Shown here piece after piece: positions 51,755-61,879 of a DNA stretch of 64,000 bases. The notes under the pieces were generated by a model. It was not told the origin of the DNA. It ran no database searches and worked only from the letters and a program-made list of their open reading frames with translations. The translations under genes and the position numbers were made by a program. This DNA comes from Sphingomicrobium lutaoense (GTDB lineage Bacteria; Pseudomonadota; Alphaproteobacteria; Sphingomonadales; Sphingomonadaceae): positions 1,187,317 to 1,251,316 of the forward strand of contig NZ_JACICF010000001.1 in NCBI RefSeq assembly GCF_014195685.1, in the 5' to 3' direction. The number at the start of each line of letters is the position of its first letter. Position 1 is the first letter of the stretch.

Positions 51755-53758
51755 CTAGAGCCCCAGGAAGATCTTTTCAATCTCCCGCGCAATCCGGCCG
51801 AGTGGACTGGACCGATGCTCTTCGATCGGCGCGGGCAGGACGGGCGGCGGCGGCGGCGGTGCGGGTCGGAAATCGCGAGGCAGTCGCGGTCCGCGCGAGC
51901 CATCGACCTGCAGGGCCGCCTGCATGAAATTACGGAACACGCGCGCGGGCGCGTCCCCGCCCGACATGCGACCGAGCGATTCATTGTCGTCATGGCCGAC
52001 CCACACGCCGACCACGAGATTGCCCGCGAAACCGATGAACACCGCGTCGCGATTTTCCTGCGTCGTGCCGGTCTTGCCGAAGGTGGGAACGCGCAAGGCC
52101 GCACGGCGTCCGGTACCATGGTTGGCCGCTGCATAGAGAAGGTCGAGCATCGGCTCCCACTCCTCATGGGGATGCATCCGCGCCTGGCGATGGAGCATCC
52201 GGCCGCTCGCGGCGGCCGCGGCCGGGGTTTCGGCCTGAAGCGCGGCGGCTTCGACCGGGTAGCTTCCCGAGTAGATGGCTGCATAGGCGGCAGTCATTTC
52301 GAGAAGACTGATCCCCGCGGTCCCCAGGGCGAGGCTGGGGCTGTCGTTCAACTTTGACGTAATACCCAGTTCGCGCGCGGTACGGATGATACGGTCACGT
52401 CCGACCTCCTGCGCGAGACGCACCGTTGCGGCGTTGGACGAGCGGGCGAAGGCTTCGCGCAGGCTGATTGGCCCGCGATAACGCCCGTCGCTGTTCGAAG
52501 GGGTCCACCCATCGATGCTGATCGGCGAATCGTCGATCATGTCGTCGGGCGACCACCCCGAACGCAGCGCCGCGAGATAGACGAGTGCCTTGAAGGCGCT
52601 GCCCGGCTGGCGCTTGGCCTGCGTCGCGCGGTTGAAGGGCGATTTCTTGTAGCTGCGGCCGCCGACCATCGCGACCACTTCACCCGTGGGGCGCATCGCG
52701 ACGAAGGCGATCTGCGCATCGCCGATCGGCGCGTTGATCACGCTTCGCACCGCGATCCTTTGCAGCCGCGAATCGAGCGTGGTGGGCACGCGGACCAATC
52801 CATAGTCGGGCGTCAGCGCGCGCGCCGCGCGCTTGGCGGCCCAATCCGCGAAATAGGTCCCGCTAGGCAGGCTCGCCCCCTGCCCTGTCGGCCTTGCGGG
52901 TCGGACCGCCGCGGCTTCGTCAGGCGTGATGATCTGTTCGTCGACCATCGCGTCCACCACCAGCTCGGCCCGCTCCCGCGCACCGGAAAGGTCGCGTGTG
53001 GGCGCAAGCCGCGAAGGCGCCTTGACGATGCCCGCCAGCATCGCGGCCTGGCCGATGGAAAGCTCTTCGGGTTCCGATCCGAAATAATGGCGGGACGCTG
53101 CACGCAGGCCGTAGACGCCGTCGCCGAAATAGATGGACGAAAGATAGCGCGACAGGATCTCGTCCTTGCTCAGCCATGCTTCGAGCCAGAGCGCGATGAT
53201 CGCTTCCTGCGCCTTGCGCTCGATCGACCGTTCGGCGGAAAGAAAGCTTGTCTTGGCAAGTTGCTGGGTGATGGTCGATCCGCCTTGGGTCACCCCGCCT
53301 GCCTTGGCATTGGCGACCGCCGCGCGACCGATGCCATAGGGATCGATGCCCCAATGGTCGCGGAAGCGACGATCCTCGATGGCGATGAACGCCCCTGTCA
53401 CATGGTCCGGAAGGCTGGCGGCATCGACCGGCTCGTCCTTGATTGCCCCGCGCCGGGCGATCGGCTGGCCATCGGCGCTCACGAACAGCATCGCGGGATC
53501 GTCGAGCGGCTCGAGCGCGCGGCCGAGCGGAGCAGTCACGATCAGCCAGATGAGCGTCGCGAGAAAAAGAAGCGAGACGATACCGAATCCCCAGCGCCAC
53601 CAGTGGCGCCGCGAGGAAGTTTGCGGCGGCGGCGTGTCGCCGCCGTCAGCGCCGGGCGCAGGTCCGCTGTCACCCGCGCCCTGCCATTCGCCGTCATATT
53701 CGGGAAGGTGCCAGGGCGGAGGCGCGTCATTTTCCTTCCGGTTGAAGAAAAATCCCAT
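51755..53758 (-). CDS. Class A penicillin-binding protein (bifunctional murein synthase)
   Basis: 667 residues, ATG 53758. A Pro-rich cytoplasmic N-terminus (about 1-50), one membrane helix (about 55-77), a GT51 transglycosylase domain (about 100-280; AIEDRRFRDHWGIDP, GGSTITQQLAK, KAQEAIIALWLE) and a transpeptidase domain with GSAFK (nucleophile Ser), SSN and GKTGTTQ. The C-terminus has a run of prolines. Polymerises and crosslinks peptidoglycan. Divergent from a solute-binding lipoprotein. Confidence 0.93.
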   Translation of the reverse strand: MGFFFNRKENDAPPPWHLPEYDGEWQGAGDSGPAPGADGGDTPPPQTSSRRHWWRWGFGIVSLLFLATLIWLIVTAPLGRALEPLDDPAMLFVSADGQPIARRGAIKDEPVDAASLPDHVTGAFIAIEDRRFRDHWGIDPYGIGRAAVANAKAGGVTQGGSTITQQLAKTSFLSAERSIERKAQEAIIALWLEAWLSKDEILSRYLSSIYFGDGVYGLRAASRHYFGSEPEELSIGQAAMLAGIVKAPSRLAPTRDLSGARERAELVVDAMVDEQIITPDEAAAVRPARPTGQGASLPSGTYFADWAAKRAARALTPDYGLVRVPTTLDSRLQRIAVRSVINAPIGDAQIAFVAMRPTGEVVAMVGGRSYKKSPFNRATQAKRQPGSAFKALVYLAALRSGWSPDDMIDDSPISIDGWTPSNSDGRYRGPISLREAFARSSNAATVRLAQEVGRDRIIRTARELGITSKLNDSPSLALGTAGISLLEMTAAYAAIYSGSYPVEAAALQAETPAAAAASGRMLHRQARMHPHEEWEPMLDLLYAAANHGTGRRAALRVPTFGKTGTTQENRDAVFIGFAGNLVVGVWVGHDDNESLGRMSGGDAPARVFRNFMQAALQVDGSRGPRLPRDFRPAPPPPPPVLPAPIEEHRSSPLGRIAREIEKIFLGL

Positions 53759-53887
53759 CGCGCGCCTGTGCTCCTGTCCTTGTTGCCGGGTCAAGCTGGC
53801 ATTGGCCAACCGTTTTATATATGTAATACAGTTCGGCCAATAATCCACCCCCCTTGCTGAATGACCATTGAAGAGTAGGTAGGATAG

Positions 53888-55375
53888 ATGCTCCGCACGC
53901 CCACGAAGTTCCTTCTGCCTATCCTGGCCCTGTCGCTCGCATCGTGCGGCGACGACAATCCGGGCGAGACGCATATCGCGCTGATCGACGAGCGGGCCGA
54001 GTTGACCGATCCCGCTACCGGGCGAGCGGACCGTGGCGACGAATATCTGTTGGGCGCACTGGCGCAGGGACTGGTGCGCTTCGATGCGCGTGGCCAGATC
54101 GAGGGCGCGCTGGCCGAGCGTTGGCATGTGTCCGACGATGGTCGCAGCTATATTTTCCGGCTGGCCTCGGGTAGCTGGCCCGACGGCGAACCGATCGAGG
54201 CCGATGACGTGGCCCGCGCGCTGCGTCGCCAGATCGCAGCGCGGCGCAATCCGCTCCACGACACGATGGGCGTCGTCGAGGATGTGGTCGCGATGACCGA
54301 CCGGGTGATCGAGCTGAGGCTCTCCTCCCCCCGCCCCGACCTTCTATCGCTTCTCGCCCAGCCCGAAATGGCGATCCTCAAGGGCGAGGTTGGCGCCGGC
54401 CCTTTCCTTCTTTCGGAAGCTGACGACGATGCCAATGCGCTTCATCTCAGCCGCCTCGTCCCCAATCGGCGCACCGACGAAATGCGCGAGGAAATGCTGC
54501 ACCTGACCGCCGCGAGCGCGCAGCGCGCCGTCGGGCTGTTCTCGGCGGGAAGCGTCGAGCTGGTGCTGGGCGGGACCTTCACTGACCTTCCGCTGGCACG
54601 AGGCGCCGATCTCAGCCGCGGCGAGTTGCGCTTCGATCCGGTGCTTGGCCTGTTCGGCCTGCTCCCGCGCCGCGAAAAGGGACCTCTGGCCGATCCCTCG
54701 ATACGGTCGATCCTATCGCGCGCGATCGATCGCGAGGCCTTTCTCGCCGATCTCGCGGTGCCCGGATTGGTGCCAAGAGCGCGCATCCTGCAGGCGGGTC
54801 TCGATATCGAACAGGCGGCCCAGCCCCCGGCTTGGCTCGAACTGCCGCTGACCGAACGGCAGGACATGCTGGCGCGCAATCTGCGCAGCCTTGTCGATGA
54901 TGATGCGCAATCGGAAGGCGGGCCGGTCCTGCAGGTCGCGCTGCACCTGCCCGATGGCCCGGGCGGCGACATGCTTTTCAATCGCCTCAGCACCGATTGG
55001 GGCCGTATCGGCGTCGAGGCGCGCCGCGTCGAGGACCGGGCCGATGCCGATTTCACGCTCATCGACCAGGTCGCGCCCTCACGTTCAGGCGAATGGTTCA
55101 TCCGCTTCTTCCGCTGCGGTTCGGTGCGCCTTTGCAGCAAGGACGCCGACGCGCTCATGGACGATGCCCGCGCCGCTCCCACCGTGGAGGAGCGGCACGA
55201 TCTCCTGACCCGTGCGGCGATGATGCTCGACGAGGCCGAACTGTTCATCCCCATCGCAGCGCCGGTTCGCTGGGCGCTTGTGGGGCCTTATGTGACGGGC
55301 TTTTCGCCCAATAGCCTTGCCCGCCATCCGCTGATGGGGCTCAAGGGACCGCTCAGCCCGGAGAATGCCCCGTGA
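53888..55375 (+). CDS. Peptide/nickel-type ABC transporter substrate-binding lipoprotein (SBP family 5)
   Basis: 495 residues. Lipobox LASC (Cys20). Family 5 features: GLVRFDARGQIEGALAERW, YIFRLASGSWPDGEPIEADD, then a large C-terminal lobe ending with the typical VRWALVGPYVTGF block. Such proteins bind oligopeptides or murein peptides, but no permease or ATPase genes lie nearby, so it may be an orphan receptor or work with a distant transporter. Next gene starts within its stop. Confidence 0.85.
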   Translation: MLRTPTKFLLPILALSLASCGDDNPGETHIALIDERAELTDPATGRADRGDEYLLGALAQGLVRFDARGQIEGALAERWHVSDDGRSYIFRLASGSWPDGEPIEADDVARALRRQIAARRNPLHDTMGVVEDVVAMTDRVIELRLSSPRPDLLSLLAQPEMAILKGEVGAGPFLLSEADDDANALHLSRLVPNRRTDEMREEMLHLTAASAQRAVGLFSAGSVELVLGGTFTDLPLARGADLSRGELRFDPVLGLFGLLPRREKGPLADPSIRSILSRAIDREAFLADLAVPGLVPRARILQAGLDIEQAAQPPAWLELPLTERQDMLARNLRSLVDDDAQSEGGPVLQVALHLPDGPGGDMLFNRLSTDWGRIGVEARRVEDRADADFTLIDQVAPSRSGEWFIRFFRCGSVRLCSKDADALMDDARAAPTVEERHDLLTRAAMMLDEAELFIPIAAPVRWALVGPYVTGFSPNSLARHPLMGLKGPLSPENAP

Positions 55376-55767
55376 CCGATGATTCCGCCCCCCGACCCGG
55401 CGCCTTTTCCGGCCGCACCGATCCCGCCGCGATCCGCCGCCGCGTCGAAGCGCTCGAAAAACTGCTCGAACGGCTGGTCGTCGTGCCGGGTATCAACCAG
55501 CCCCTCGGCCTGGACGCGATCCTCAGCCTCATTCCGGGGGTCGGCACGCTCTCGGCCACCGCGCTCGGCAGCTATATCATCTGGGAAGCGCGAAACCTCG
55601 GCCTCAGCAAGTGGCAAATGGCGCGGATGAGCCTCAACACCGGCTTCGACATGCTATTGGGCGCGATACCCGTAATCGGGGTGGTTCCCGACTTCTTCTT
55701 CCGCTCGAACAGCCGCAATCTGCGCATCATCCGCAAGCATCTCGACCGCCACCATCCCGCGCCATGA
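55372..55767 (+). CDS. DUF4112 family membrane protein
   Basis: 131 residues, GTG start overlapping the previous stop. Core blocks DAILSLIPGVGTLSATALGS and GFDMLLGAIPVIGVVPDFFF are the DUF4112 signature with two Gly-Pro-rich membrane hairpins; basic C-terminus. Function unknown. Confidence 0.88.
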   Translation: MTDDSAPRPGAFSGRTDPAAIRRRVEALEKLLERLVVVPGINQPLGLDAILSLIPGVGTLSATALGSYIIWEARNLGLSKWQMARMSLNTGFDMLLGAIPVIGVVPDFFFRSNSRNLRIIRKHLDRHHPAP

Positions 55768-55927
55768 CGAGCAAGAAAATCCCGCCTTTCGGTGCCTTTC
55801 GGCGCGTAAGCATCCGTTAAGGCAAAGCGACATATCCGCACGATTAATGCGACGGAAGTCAGGAACCCGACTCGCAGCCAGGCCGTTGTAAAGGCAAAGC
55901 GAATTTAGATTTGGAAAGACCGTTCCC

Positions 55928-56479
55928 ATGAAGATGCTAGCCCTTGCGCTGGCAGCGGGCGCGCTCACCCTGACCGCCCCCGCCAGTGCTCTCACCGGAG
56001 CCAACACGATTGAAACCCCCGAGGCCAAGGCCGCGTCGGCGGAATTGGCACAGGACGCCTATGCCGATTTCGTGAAGAAGTTCGACCGCACCTCGCTCAA
56101 GCCCAACCAATATGTCTGGAACGACAAGGGCGCGAAGGGCGAGCCGCGGATCGTGGTGTCGCTCGAAAAGCAGATGGCCTTTGCCTATCGCGGCGACACG
56201 CTCGTCGGTGCCGCATCGGTTTCGACCGCCAAGGAAGGCAAGATCACGCCGACCGGGATCTTCCCTGTCTGGCTGAAGAAGCCGATGCATTATTCGAAGA
56301 AGTATGACAACGCGCCGATGCCCTACATGCAGATGATCGACCAATATGGCATCGCGCTGCATGCCGGCCATAACCCCGGCTATCCGGCGAGCGCAGGCTG
56401 CATTCGCCTGCCCAAGGATTTCGCCAAGAACATCTATGCGATGACCAATATCGGCACCACCGTTCACATCGGTGCCTGA
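55928..56479 (+). CDS. L,D-transpeptidase (YkuD), single domain
   Basis: 183 residues. Signal peptide MKMLALALAAGALTLTAPASA, a linker, then YkuD from about 75: VVSLEKQMAFAYRGD, TPTGIFPV, and the catalytic motif HAGHNPGYPASAGCIRLP with the nucleophile Cys near 158. No binding domain, unlike the transpeptidase at 26452. Periplasmic. A strong terminator follows at 56493. Confidence 0.93.
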   Translation: MKMLALALAAGALTLTAPASALTGANTIETPEAKAASAELAQDAYADFVKKFDRTSLKPNQYVWNDKGAKGEPRIVVSLEKQMAFAYRGDTLVGAASVSTAKEGKITPTGIFPVWLKKPMHYSKKYDNAPMPYMQMIDQYGIALHAGHNPGYPASAGCIRLPKDFAKNIYAMTNIGTTVHIGA

Positions 56480-56492
56480 TCCGTTGCTCCCG

Positions 56493-56530
56493 AAACGCTC
56501 CCGGATTCAGGTCCGGGAGCGTTTTGTTTT
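56493..56530 (+). terminator. Intrinsic terminator after the short L,D-transpeptidase gene
   Basis: A stem of about 13 bp AAACGCTCCCGGA / TCCGGGAGCGTTT with a 5-base loop, followed by TGTTTTG. Confidence 0.88.
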
Positions 56531-56578
56531 GCGATTCTGCTTGTGAAAACACTCACTTGCGACCATGGGGGCGCCCTC

Positions 56579-58309
56579 ATGAAAATTCCTCACCTCCCAG
56601 CGCTTCTGTCCGAAGCCCTCTCCGCGCGCGGCTATGACGCGCTGACCCCCGTCCAGGCTGCGGTGACCCGCCCCGAGGCGCGGGGTCGCGATCTCATCGT
56701 TTCGGCGCAGACCGGTTCGGGCAAGACCGTCGCTTTCGGCCTCGCCATGGCGGACCAATTGCTCGGCGAGCATGACCGGCTGCCGCGGCCCGGCGCGCCG
56801 GTCGCGCTCGTCATCGCACCGACCCGCGAACTCGCGCTGCAGGTCAGCCGCGAATTGTCGTGGCTTTATGAAAAGGCCGGGGCGGCAGTGGCAACCTGCG
56901 TCGGCGGCATGGATCCCTCCCGCGAGCGGCGCAACCTGCGGCACGGCGCGCATATCGTCGTCGGCACGCCCGGGCGCCTGCGCGACCATCTCGAACGCGG
57001 CGCGCTTGACCTGTCGGCGCTCAAGGTCGCGGTGCTCGACGAAGCTGACGAGATGCTCGACATGGGTTTTCGCGAGGACTTGGAAGAAATCCTCGACGCG
57101 ACGCCCGACCAGCGCCTCACCTATCTCTTCTCGGCGACCTTGCCCCGCCCGATCGTGGCGCTGGCCAAGCGCTACCAGAAGGACGCGATGCGCATCTCGA
57201 CCATCGGCGAGGACCGGGGCCATGGCGACATCGAATATCAGTGCGTCACCGTCTCGCCCGCCGAAATCGAGCATGCGGTCGTCAATCTCCTCCGTTTCCA
57301 CGAAGCCGAGACCGCGATCCTTTTCTGCGCGACGCGCGAAAATGTCCGGCATCTGCACGCCATCCTCGTCGAGCGGGGCTTTTCGGCAGTGGCAATCTCG
57401 GGCGAACATTCGCAGTCGGAGCGCAACCATGCGATGCAGGCGCTCCGCGACCGCCGGGCTCGCGTGTGCGTGGCGACCGACGTAGCCGCGCGCGGCATCG
57501 ATTTGCCGAGCCTCAGCCTCGTCATCCATGTCGAATTGCCCCGTGATGCCGAGGTGCTGCAGCATCGTTCGGGCCGCACGGGCCGCGCCGGGAAAAAGGG
57601 CACTGCGATCCTGATCGTCCCCTATCCGCGCCGCCGCCGCGTCGATTCCATGCTGCGCGCCGCCAAGATCCCCGCCAAGTGGATCGAGCCCCCCTCGGCG
57701 GAGATGATCAAGGAGCGCGACCGCGAGCGTCTTCTCGAGAAACTGGCGGAGCCGGTCGAGGCATCCGACGCCGATCGCGAAATGGCCAAGGCGCTCCTTG
57801 AAAAACAGTCGGCAGAGGAAATCGCTCTATCGCTGATTGCCGCACATCGCTCGAAACTGCCTGCGCCCGAGGAACTGCTGGGTGGCCGCAAGGGCGACCA
57901 GCCTCCCGAGAAGAAGCGGCGCGAGGGCTTCGACGATTGCGTCTGGTTCAGGATGAACATCGGTCGCCGGCAGAATGCCGATCCGCGCTGGCTTCTCCCC
58001 CTCATCTGCCGTCGCGGTCATGTCACCAAGAATGAGATCGGTGCGATCCGCATCGCTCCCAACGAGACCTATTTCCAGATCCCGGTGGCGATCGCCGACC
58101 GCTTTGCCGAAGCGCTCCAGCGCACCGGACGCAAGGGCGGAGAGGATGATGCGGGCGTGGTGATCGAACCCGCGCCGCATGGCAGTTCGCCGAGCCCGCA
58201 CCAGCCTGCGCATCGCGGGCAGATCAAGCCCGTGCACCGTGCCAACAAGGGGCGGCCCGGCGGAAAGCCGCACCGCAAGGGAAGCCCGAAGAAGCATCGC
58301 GGGCGCTAG
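56579..58309 (+). CDS. DEAD-box RNA helicase with DbpA-type C-terminal domain
   Basis: 576 residues, ATG 56579. Helicase core: Q motif near LTPVQAAV, Walker A AQTGSGKT (about 43-50), PTRELALQ, VGTPGRL, VLDEADEMLDMGF (about 152-164), FSATLPRP, RAARGIDLP-type motif V (VATDVAARGIDLP) and HRSGRTGRAG. A long basic linker leads to a C-terminal DbpA RNA-binding fold (VWFRMNIGRRQNADPRWLL, KNEIGAIRI). Probably works in 50S assembly or cold adaptation. Ends with a Lys/Arg/His-rich tail. Confidence 0.93.
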   Translation: MKIPHLPALLSEALSARGYDALTPVQAAVTRPEARGRDLIVSAQTGSGKTVAFGLAMADQLLGEHDRLPRPGAPVALVIAPTRELALQVSRELSWLYEKAGAAVATCVGGMDPSRERRNLRHGAHIVVGTPGRLRDHLERGALDLSALKVAVLDEADEMLDMGFREDLEEILDATPDQRLTYLFSATLPRPIVALAKRYQKDAMRISTIGEDRGHGDIEYQCVTVSPAEIEHAVVNLLRFHEAETAILFCATRENVRHLHAILVERGFSAVAISGEHSQSERNHAMQALRDRRARVCVATDVAARGIDLPSLSLVIHVELPRDAEVLQHRSGRTGRAGKKGTAILIVPYPRRRRVDSMLRAAKIPAKWIEPPSAEMIKERDRERLLEKLAEPVEASDADREMAKALLEKQSAEEIALSLIAAHRSKLPAPEELLGGRKGDQPPEKKRREGFDDCVWFRMNIGRRQNADPRWLLPLICRRGHVTKNEIGAIRIAPNETYFQIPVAIADRFAEALQRTGRKGGEDDAGVVIEPAPHGSSPSPHQPAHRGQIKPVHRANKGRPGGKPHRKGSPKKHRGR

Positions 58310-58330
58310 GCCCGCGCGCTTCGCGCCGGA

Positions 58331-59326
58331 TCAGCGCATCTGGGGCTGGCCGACGTCGCCTTGGCCGACCGTGCGGCCCGCCATGTCGAGCATGCGCTCG
58401 AGGGGCTTGCGCGCGGCGTCCATCAGCTCCTCGGACATTTCGATCCGCGGTTCGAGGTCACGCAGCGCGACATAGAGCTTCTCGAGTGTGTTGAGCGCCA
58501 TGTAGGGGCACATGTTGCAATTGCAGTTCCCGTCGCCGCCGGGTGCACCGATGAAGGTCTTCTCGGGCGCGGCCTTTTCCATCTGGTGGATGATGTGCGG
58601 CTCGGTGGCGATGATGATCACCTCCGAAGGGTTGGTCTTGGCAAAATGAAGAATCGAACTGGTCGAGCCGACATGATCGGCATGATCGATAATGTGCGGC
58701 GGGCATTCGGGATGCGCGGCGACCGGCGCATCGGGATGCTCGGCCTTGAGCTTCAACAATTCGGTTTCGCTGAACGCCTGGTGGACGATGCAGATACCCG
58801 GCCAGAGCAGCATGTCGCGTCCCGACTTGCGCGAGAGATAGCCGCCGAGATGGCGATCGGGCCCGAAGATGATCTTCTGGTCCTTGGGAATCTGGTCGAG
58901 GATGACCTGCGCCGAGGATGAGGTGACGATGATGTCCGACAGGGCTTTCACTTCGGCCGAACAATTGATGTAGGTCAGCGCGATATGGTCGGGATGCGCA
59001 TCGCGAAAGGCCTTGAACTGGTCGGGCGGGCAGCTGTCCTCGAGGCTGCATCCGGCATCCATGTCGGGAAGGATGACGATTTTCTCGGGCGAGAGGATCT
59101 TGGCCGTCTCCGCCATGAAGCGCACGCCGCAAAAGGCAATCACCTCGGCATCGGTCGCCGCGGCCTTGCGCGAAAGATCGAGGCTGTCCCCGACGAAATC
59201 GGCGAGGTCCTGGATTTCGGGTTTCTGGTAATAATGGGCAAGGATCACCGCATTCCGCTCTTCCTTGAGCCGCTGGATTTCAGCCAGCAACTCTTCCCCC
59301 TGGGGCGGGCGTTGGGGTGCGTTCAC
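58331..59326 (-). CDS. nadA: Quinolinate synthase
   Basis: 331 residues. Condenses iminoaspartate with dihydroxyacetone phosphate. Signature elements: [18 protein letters not shown] near 28, Cys66 in [29 protein letters not shown] and the last cluster cysteine in [17 protein letters not shown]. Three of the cysteines hold the [4Fe-4S] cluster. nadC is about 57 kb away; nadB is not visible. Confidence 0.95.
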   Translation of the reverse strand: MNAPQRPPQGEELLAEIQRLKEERNAVILAHYYQKPEIQDLADFVGDSLDLSRKAAATDAEVIAFCGVRFMAETAKILSPEKIVILPDMDAGCSLEDSCPPDQFKAFRDAHPDHIALTYINCSAEVKALSDIIVTSSSAQVILDQIPKDQKIIFGPDRHLGGYLSRKSGRDMLLWPGICIVHQAFSETELLKLKAEHPDAPVAAHPECPPHIIDHADHVGSTSSILHFAKTNPSEVIIIATEPHIIHQMEKAAPEKTFIGAPGGDGNCNCNMCPYMALNTLEKLYVALRDLEPRIEMSEELMDAARKPLERMLDMAGRTVGQGDVGQPQMR

Positions 59327-59389
59327 GAATGATCCTCCACTGTGGTTACGCGGGCTATATGGCTATCGCAGGGCCGCTTGACCAGAGGG

Positions 59390-60280
59390 TCAGGCCGCTT
59401 CCCACTCCTCGCCGCTCTTTCTCACCATGCCCTTGCGCTCGAGAAAGACGAGATGGGCATGCACCGATCCTCCCGCCGCCGGGACCAGCCGCTCGTCGAG
59501 GCCGGGATAGCAATTGGCGACCAGCTCTTCGATCGACCGATCGCCTGCCTTGAGCCGGTTGACGATCTGCCGTTCGCGCTGGAGGCGATGCCCGATCATG
59601 TGCCGGACGAGGCGCTGGGGCTTCTCGATGGCGGGGCCATGGGCGGGATAATAGACCTGGTCGTCGCGCTGGCGCAGCTTTTCCAGGCTGGCCATATAAT
59701 CTTCCATGTCCCCGTCGGGCGGCACGACCACCGTGGTGGACCAGCCCATCACATGATCTCCGGTAAGCAGGGCCCCGTCGGCGGCATAGCAAAGATGGTT
59801 CGACGTGTGGCCGGGAGTGGCGACCGCCACCATCTCGACCGACCCGGCGCGCAGGCTCTCGCCATCCTCGAGGATGCGGTCGGGGGCATAATCGCTGTCG
59901 AAGGACGCATCGGCGCGCGGTCCCGTCGCCTCGATCGACAGTGGCGCGCAGCCGATGATGGGTGCGCCGAGCCGCTCCTTGAGCGGGCGCGATGCCGGGC
60001 TGTGGTCGCGGTGCGTGTGGGTGCAACTGATCGCCACCAGTTCGCGCTTTCCGATTGCCTCGACGATCGCATCGACATGCTCGTCCATGTCGGGGCCGGG
60101 GTCGACGACGATCACCGCATCCTTGTCACCGACCAGATAGGTCTGCGTTCCACTATAGGTATAGGGGGAAGGATTGCGGGCGAGCAGGCGCGCGATCCCG
60201 GGGCGCAGCGCTTCCAGCGATGAATAAGGGGCATCCACGGCCTCTCCCTGCCATGGACGCCCCTGCCACGCAAAGGCCAT
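59390..60280 (-). CDS. MBL-fold metallo-hydrolase (LACTB2-like)
   Basis: 296 residues. Metal motif CTHTHRDHS (His88, His90, Asp92, His93), VATPGHTSNHL and TGDHVMGWS are present, as is a C-terminal winged-helix-like region (residues 240-290). This layout resembles LACTB2-type hydrolases, some of which cleave RNA or thioesters. Cytosolic. Follows the M56 gene on the same strand with a gap of 24 bases. Confidence 0.87.
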   Translation of the reverse strand: MAFAWQGRPWQGEAVDAPYSSLEALRPGIARLLARNPSPYTYSGTQTYLVGDKDAVIVVDPGPDMDEHVDAIVEAIGKRELVAISCTHTHRDHSPASRPLKERLGAPIIGCAPLSIEATGPRADASFDSDYAPDRILEDGESLRAGSVEMVAVATPGHTSNHLCYAADGALLTGDHVMGWSTTVVVPPDGDMEDYMASLEKLRQRDDQVYYPAHGPAIEKPQRLVRHMIGHRLQRERQIVNRLKAGDRSIEELVANCYPGLDERLVPAAGGSVHAHLVFLERKGMVRKSGEEWEAA

Positions 60281-60304
60281 TTGGCCGATTGCGCCGCTTC
60301 GAGC

Positions 60305-61879
60305 CTATTGCTGGCGGGCGCGCTCCATCTTCTCGATCGAGTGGCGAAGGCCCGCTTCGGCAGCATCGAGACTGGTTTCGACGACATCCAGATCGACCGA
60401 CTTCATCGCGTCGTCGATGATCTTGTCCATGTCCATGCCGTCGAGCGCGTCCTGCGCGGTGCGCAGCGACATGATGATCATCTTGGGATCCTTGCCGTTA
60501 GCCCGCAGCTTGTCTGCATCGCGCTCGACGATGCGAATTTCCTTCTCGATTTCCTGCCGCGCTTCGTCGAGGTCACGGCGCGCCTTCACCCTGTCGATCT
60601 GGACCTGGCGCATCGATTCGCGCATTTCCCGGCGCATCTCGCCCCGCTCCGACCGCATTTCCGCGAGCGCCTTGCGCATTTCTGCGAGGCCGCGGTCGAA
60701 CTCCTCACGCTGCTCGGGGGTCATTTCGCTATATTTCATGCGCTTTCCATCCACGACGAAATGGCGCTCGATCTTGTGATCGTGGGAATGCGCCTCGGGG
60801 GCCGGTGCAGGCTCGGGAGCAACCGGTGCCACGGGCTGCACGGCGACCGCGGGAACCACCGGTGCGGCAGGCGCAACGCTGGCAGCGGCGGGAAGCGCGG
60901 CGCGCTCGACCGGGGTCGGCGCCACCGGCACGTCGATGAAGGATACCGCCTTGGTCGCGGTCAGCGGCAAGGCCAAGCCCAGCGCGCCGAGGACGATCAG
61001 GCGTCCCGCGAGGCGCTGCCCCGTCGAATGATGGTTCATCATGCTTTTCAATCTCCGTTTGAGGGTATCAGGACGATCGAGCGCGCTGGCGAACAGCAGC
61101 GCCCGGCCCGAAGCGGCCTTGGCAATGGCCCGACCATAGGACGCGCGGTCCTCGGAGGGCCCAGGCCCCGTCTTTTCCAGTACCCGGGCATCGCACGCGG
61201 CTTCCTGGTCGAAGCGGAAAGCGGCGTAGGAAATCCAGGCAAGCGGATTGAACCACTGGAGAGAGAGAAAGACGAAAGCGAACATGTTGACATGAAGATC
61301 GCCCGACCGGTGGTGAGCGAGTTCATGGGCAAGCGCCAAACGGCGCTCGCGCGGAGTGAAATCGGCGGTAAAGCCGGGGGGAACGGCAATCACCCGGTCG
61401 ATGATACCAAAGGCAAGCGGTCCTTGCGCGGCATCGCTGCGCACGATCCGCACCCCGCCCACCCGGGCCAGCGTGCGCGAAGAAGCGAGAATCTCGCGAC
61501 GCATCCGGTGGTAGGCGATCAGCCGGTTGGTGAAGAGTCCGAGCGCACCCGACACCCAGATCATCGCCAGCAGGACCGGCCAGCCACCGATACTATCTAT
61601 GAGAGCGGGCTGGCCCGAACCTTGCGCGACCTGCGCGGCTACGATCGGGAGATATTGCGGAGCGACCGCTCCCGTGGCTTCGCTCGCGGCGGGCAGCATC
61701 GGCACCGTGCGCTCGACGGTTTCGGTAAGCGTGGGCATCAGCGCGCGCGCCGCCGGAATGGCCCAGAGCGCATAAGCCGCTCCCGCCCCGAAATGGCGGC
61801 GCACCGGTTCGCGAACCAGGAGGACGAGGATCATCAGCCCGCTGGTGGCGATGAGCGTATCGACCAGCCAGGCACTCAT
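60305..61879 (-). CDS. M56 family (BlaR1-type) integral-membrane metallopeptidase
   Basis: 524 residues. Four N-terminal hydrophobic segments span roughly residues 5-130; the zinc motif HELAHH is near 185 with a downstream Glu/Asp region (DQEAACDARV near 220). A hydrophobic segment near 300 leads to a Pro/Val/Ala linker and a long, highly charged helix-rich C-terminal part (about 370-510) with no penicillin-binding domain. In BlaR1 the protease cleaves BlaI after sensing. The gene overlaps the BlaI gene by 4 bases. The sensed signal is not evident. Confidence 0.88.
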   Translation of the reverse strand: MSAWLVDTLIATSGLMILVLLVREPVRRHFGAGAAYALWAIPAARALMPTLTETVERTVPMLPAASEATGAVAPQYLPIVAAQVAQGSGQPALIDSIGGWPVLLAMIWVSGALGLFTNRLIAYHRMRREILASSRTLARVGGVRIVRSDAAQGPLAFGIIDRVIAVPPGFTADFTPRERRLALAHELAHHRSGDLHVNMFAFVFLSLQWFNPLAWISYAAFRFDQEAACDARVLEKTGPGPSEDRASYGRAIAKAASGRALLFASALDRPDTLKRRLKSMMNHHSTGQRLAGRLIVLGALGLALPLTATKAVSFIDVPVAPTPVERAALPAAASVAPAAPVVPAVAVQPVAPVAPEPAPAPEAHSHDHKIERHFVVDGKRMKYSEMTPEQREEFDRGLAEMRKALAEMRSERGEMRREMRESMRQVQIDRVKARRDLDEARQEIEKEIRIVERDADKLRANGKDPKMIIMSLRTAQDALDGMDMDKIIDDAMKSVDLDVVETSLDAAEAGLRHSIEKMERARQQ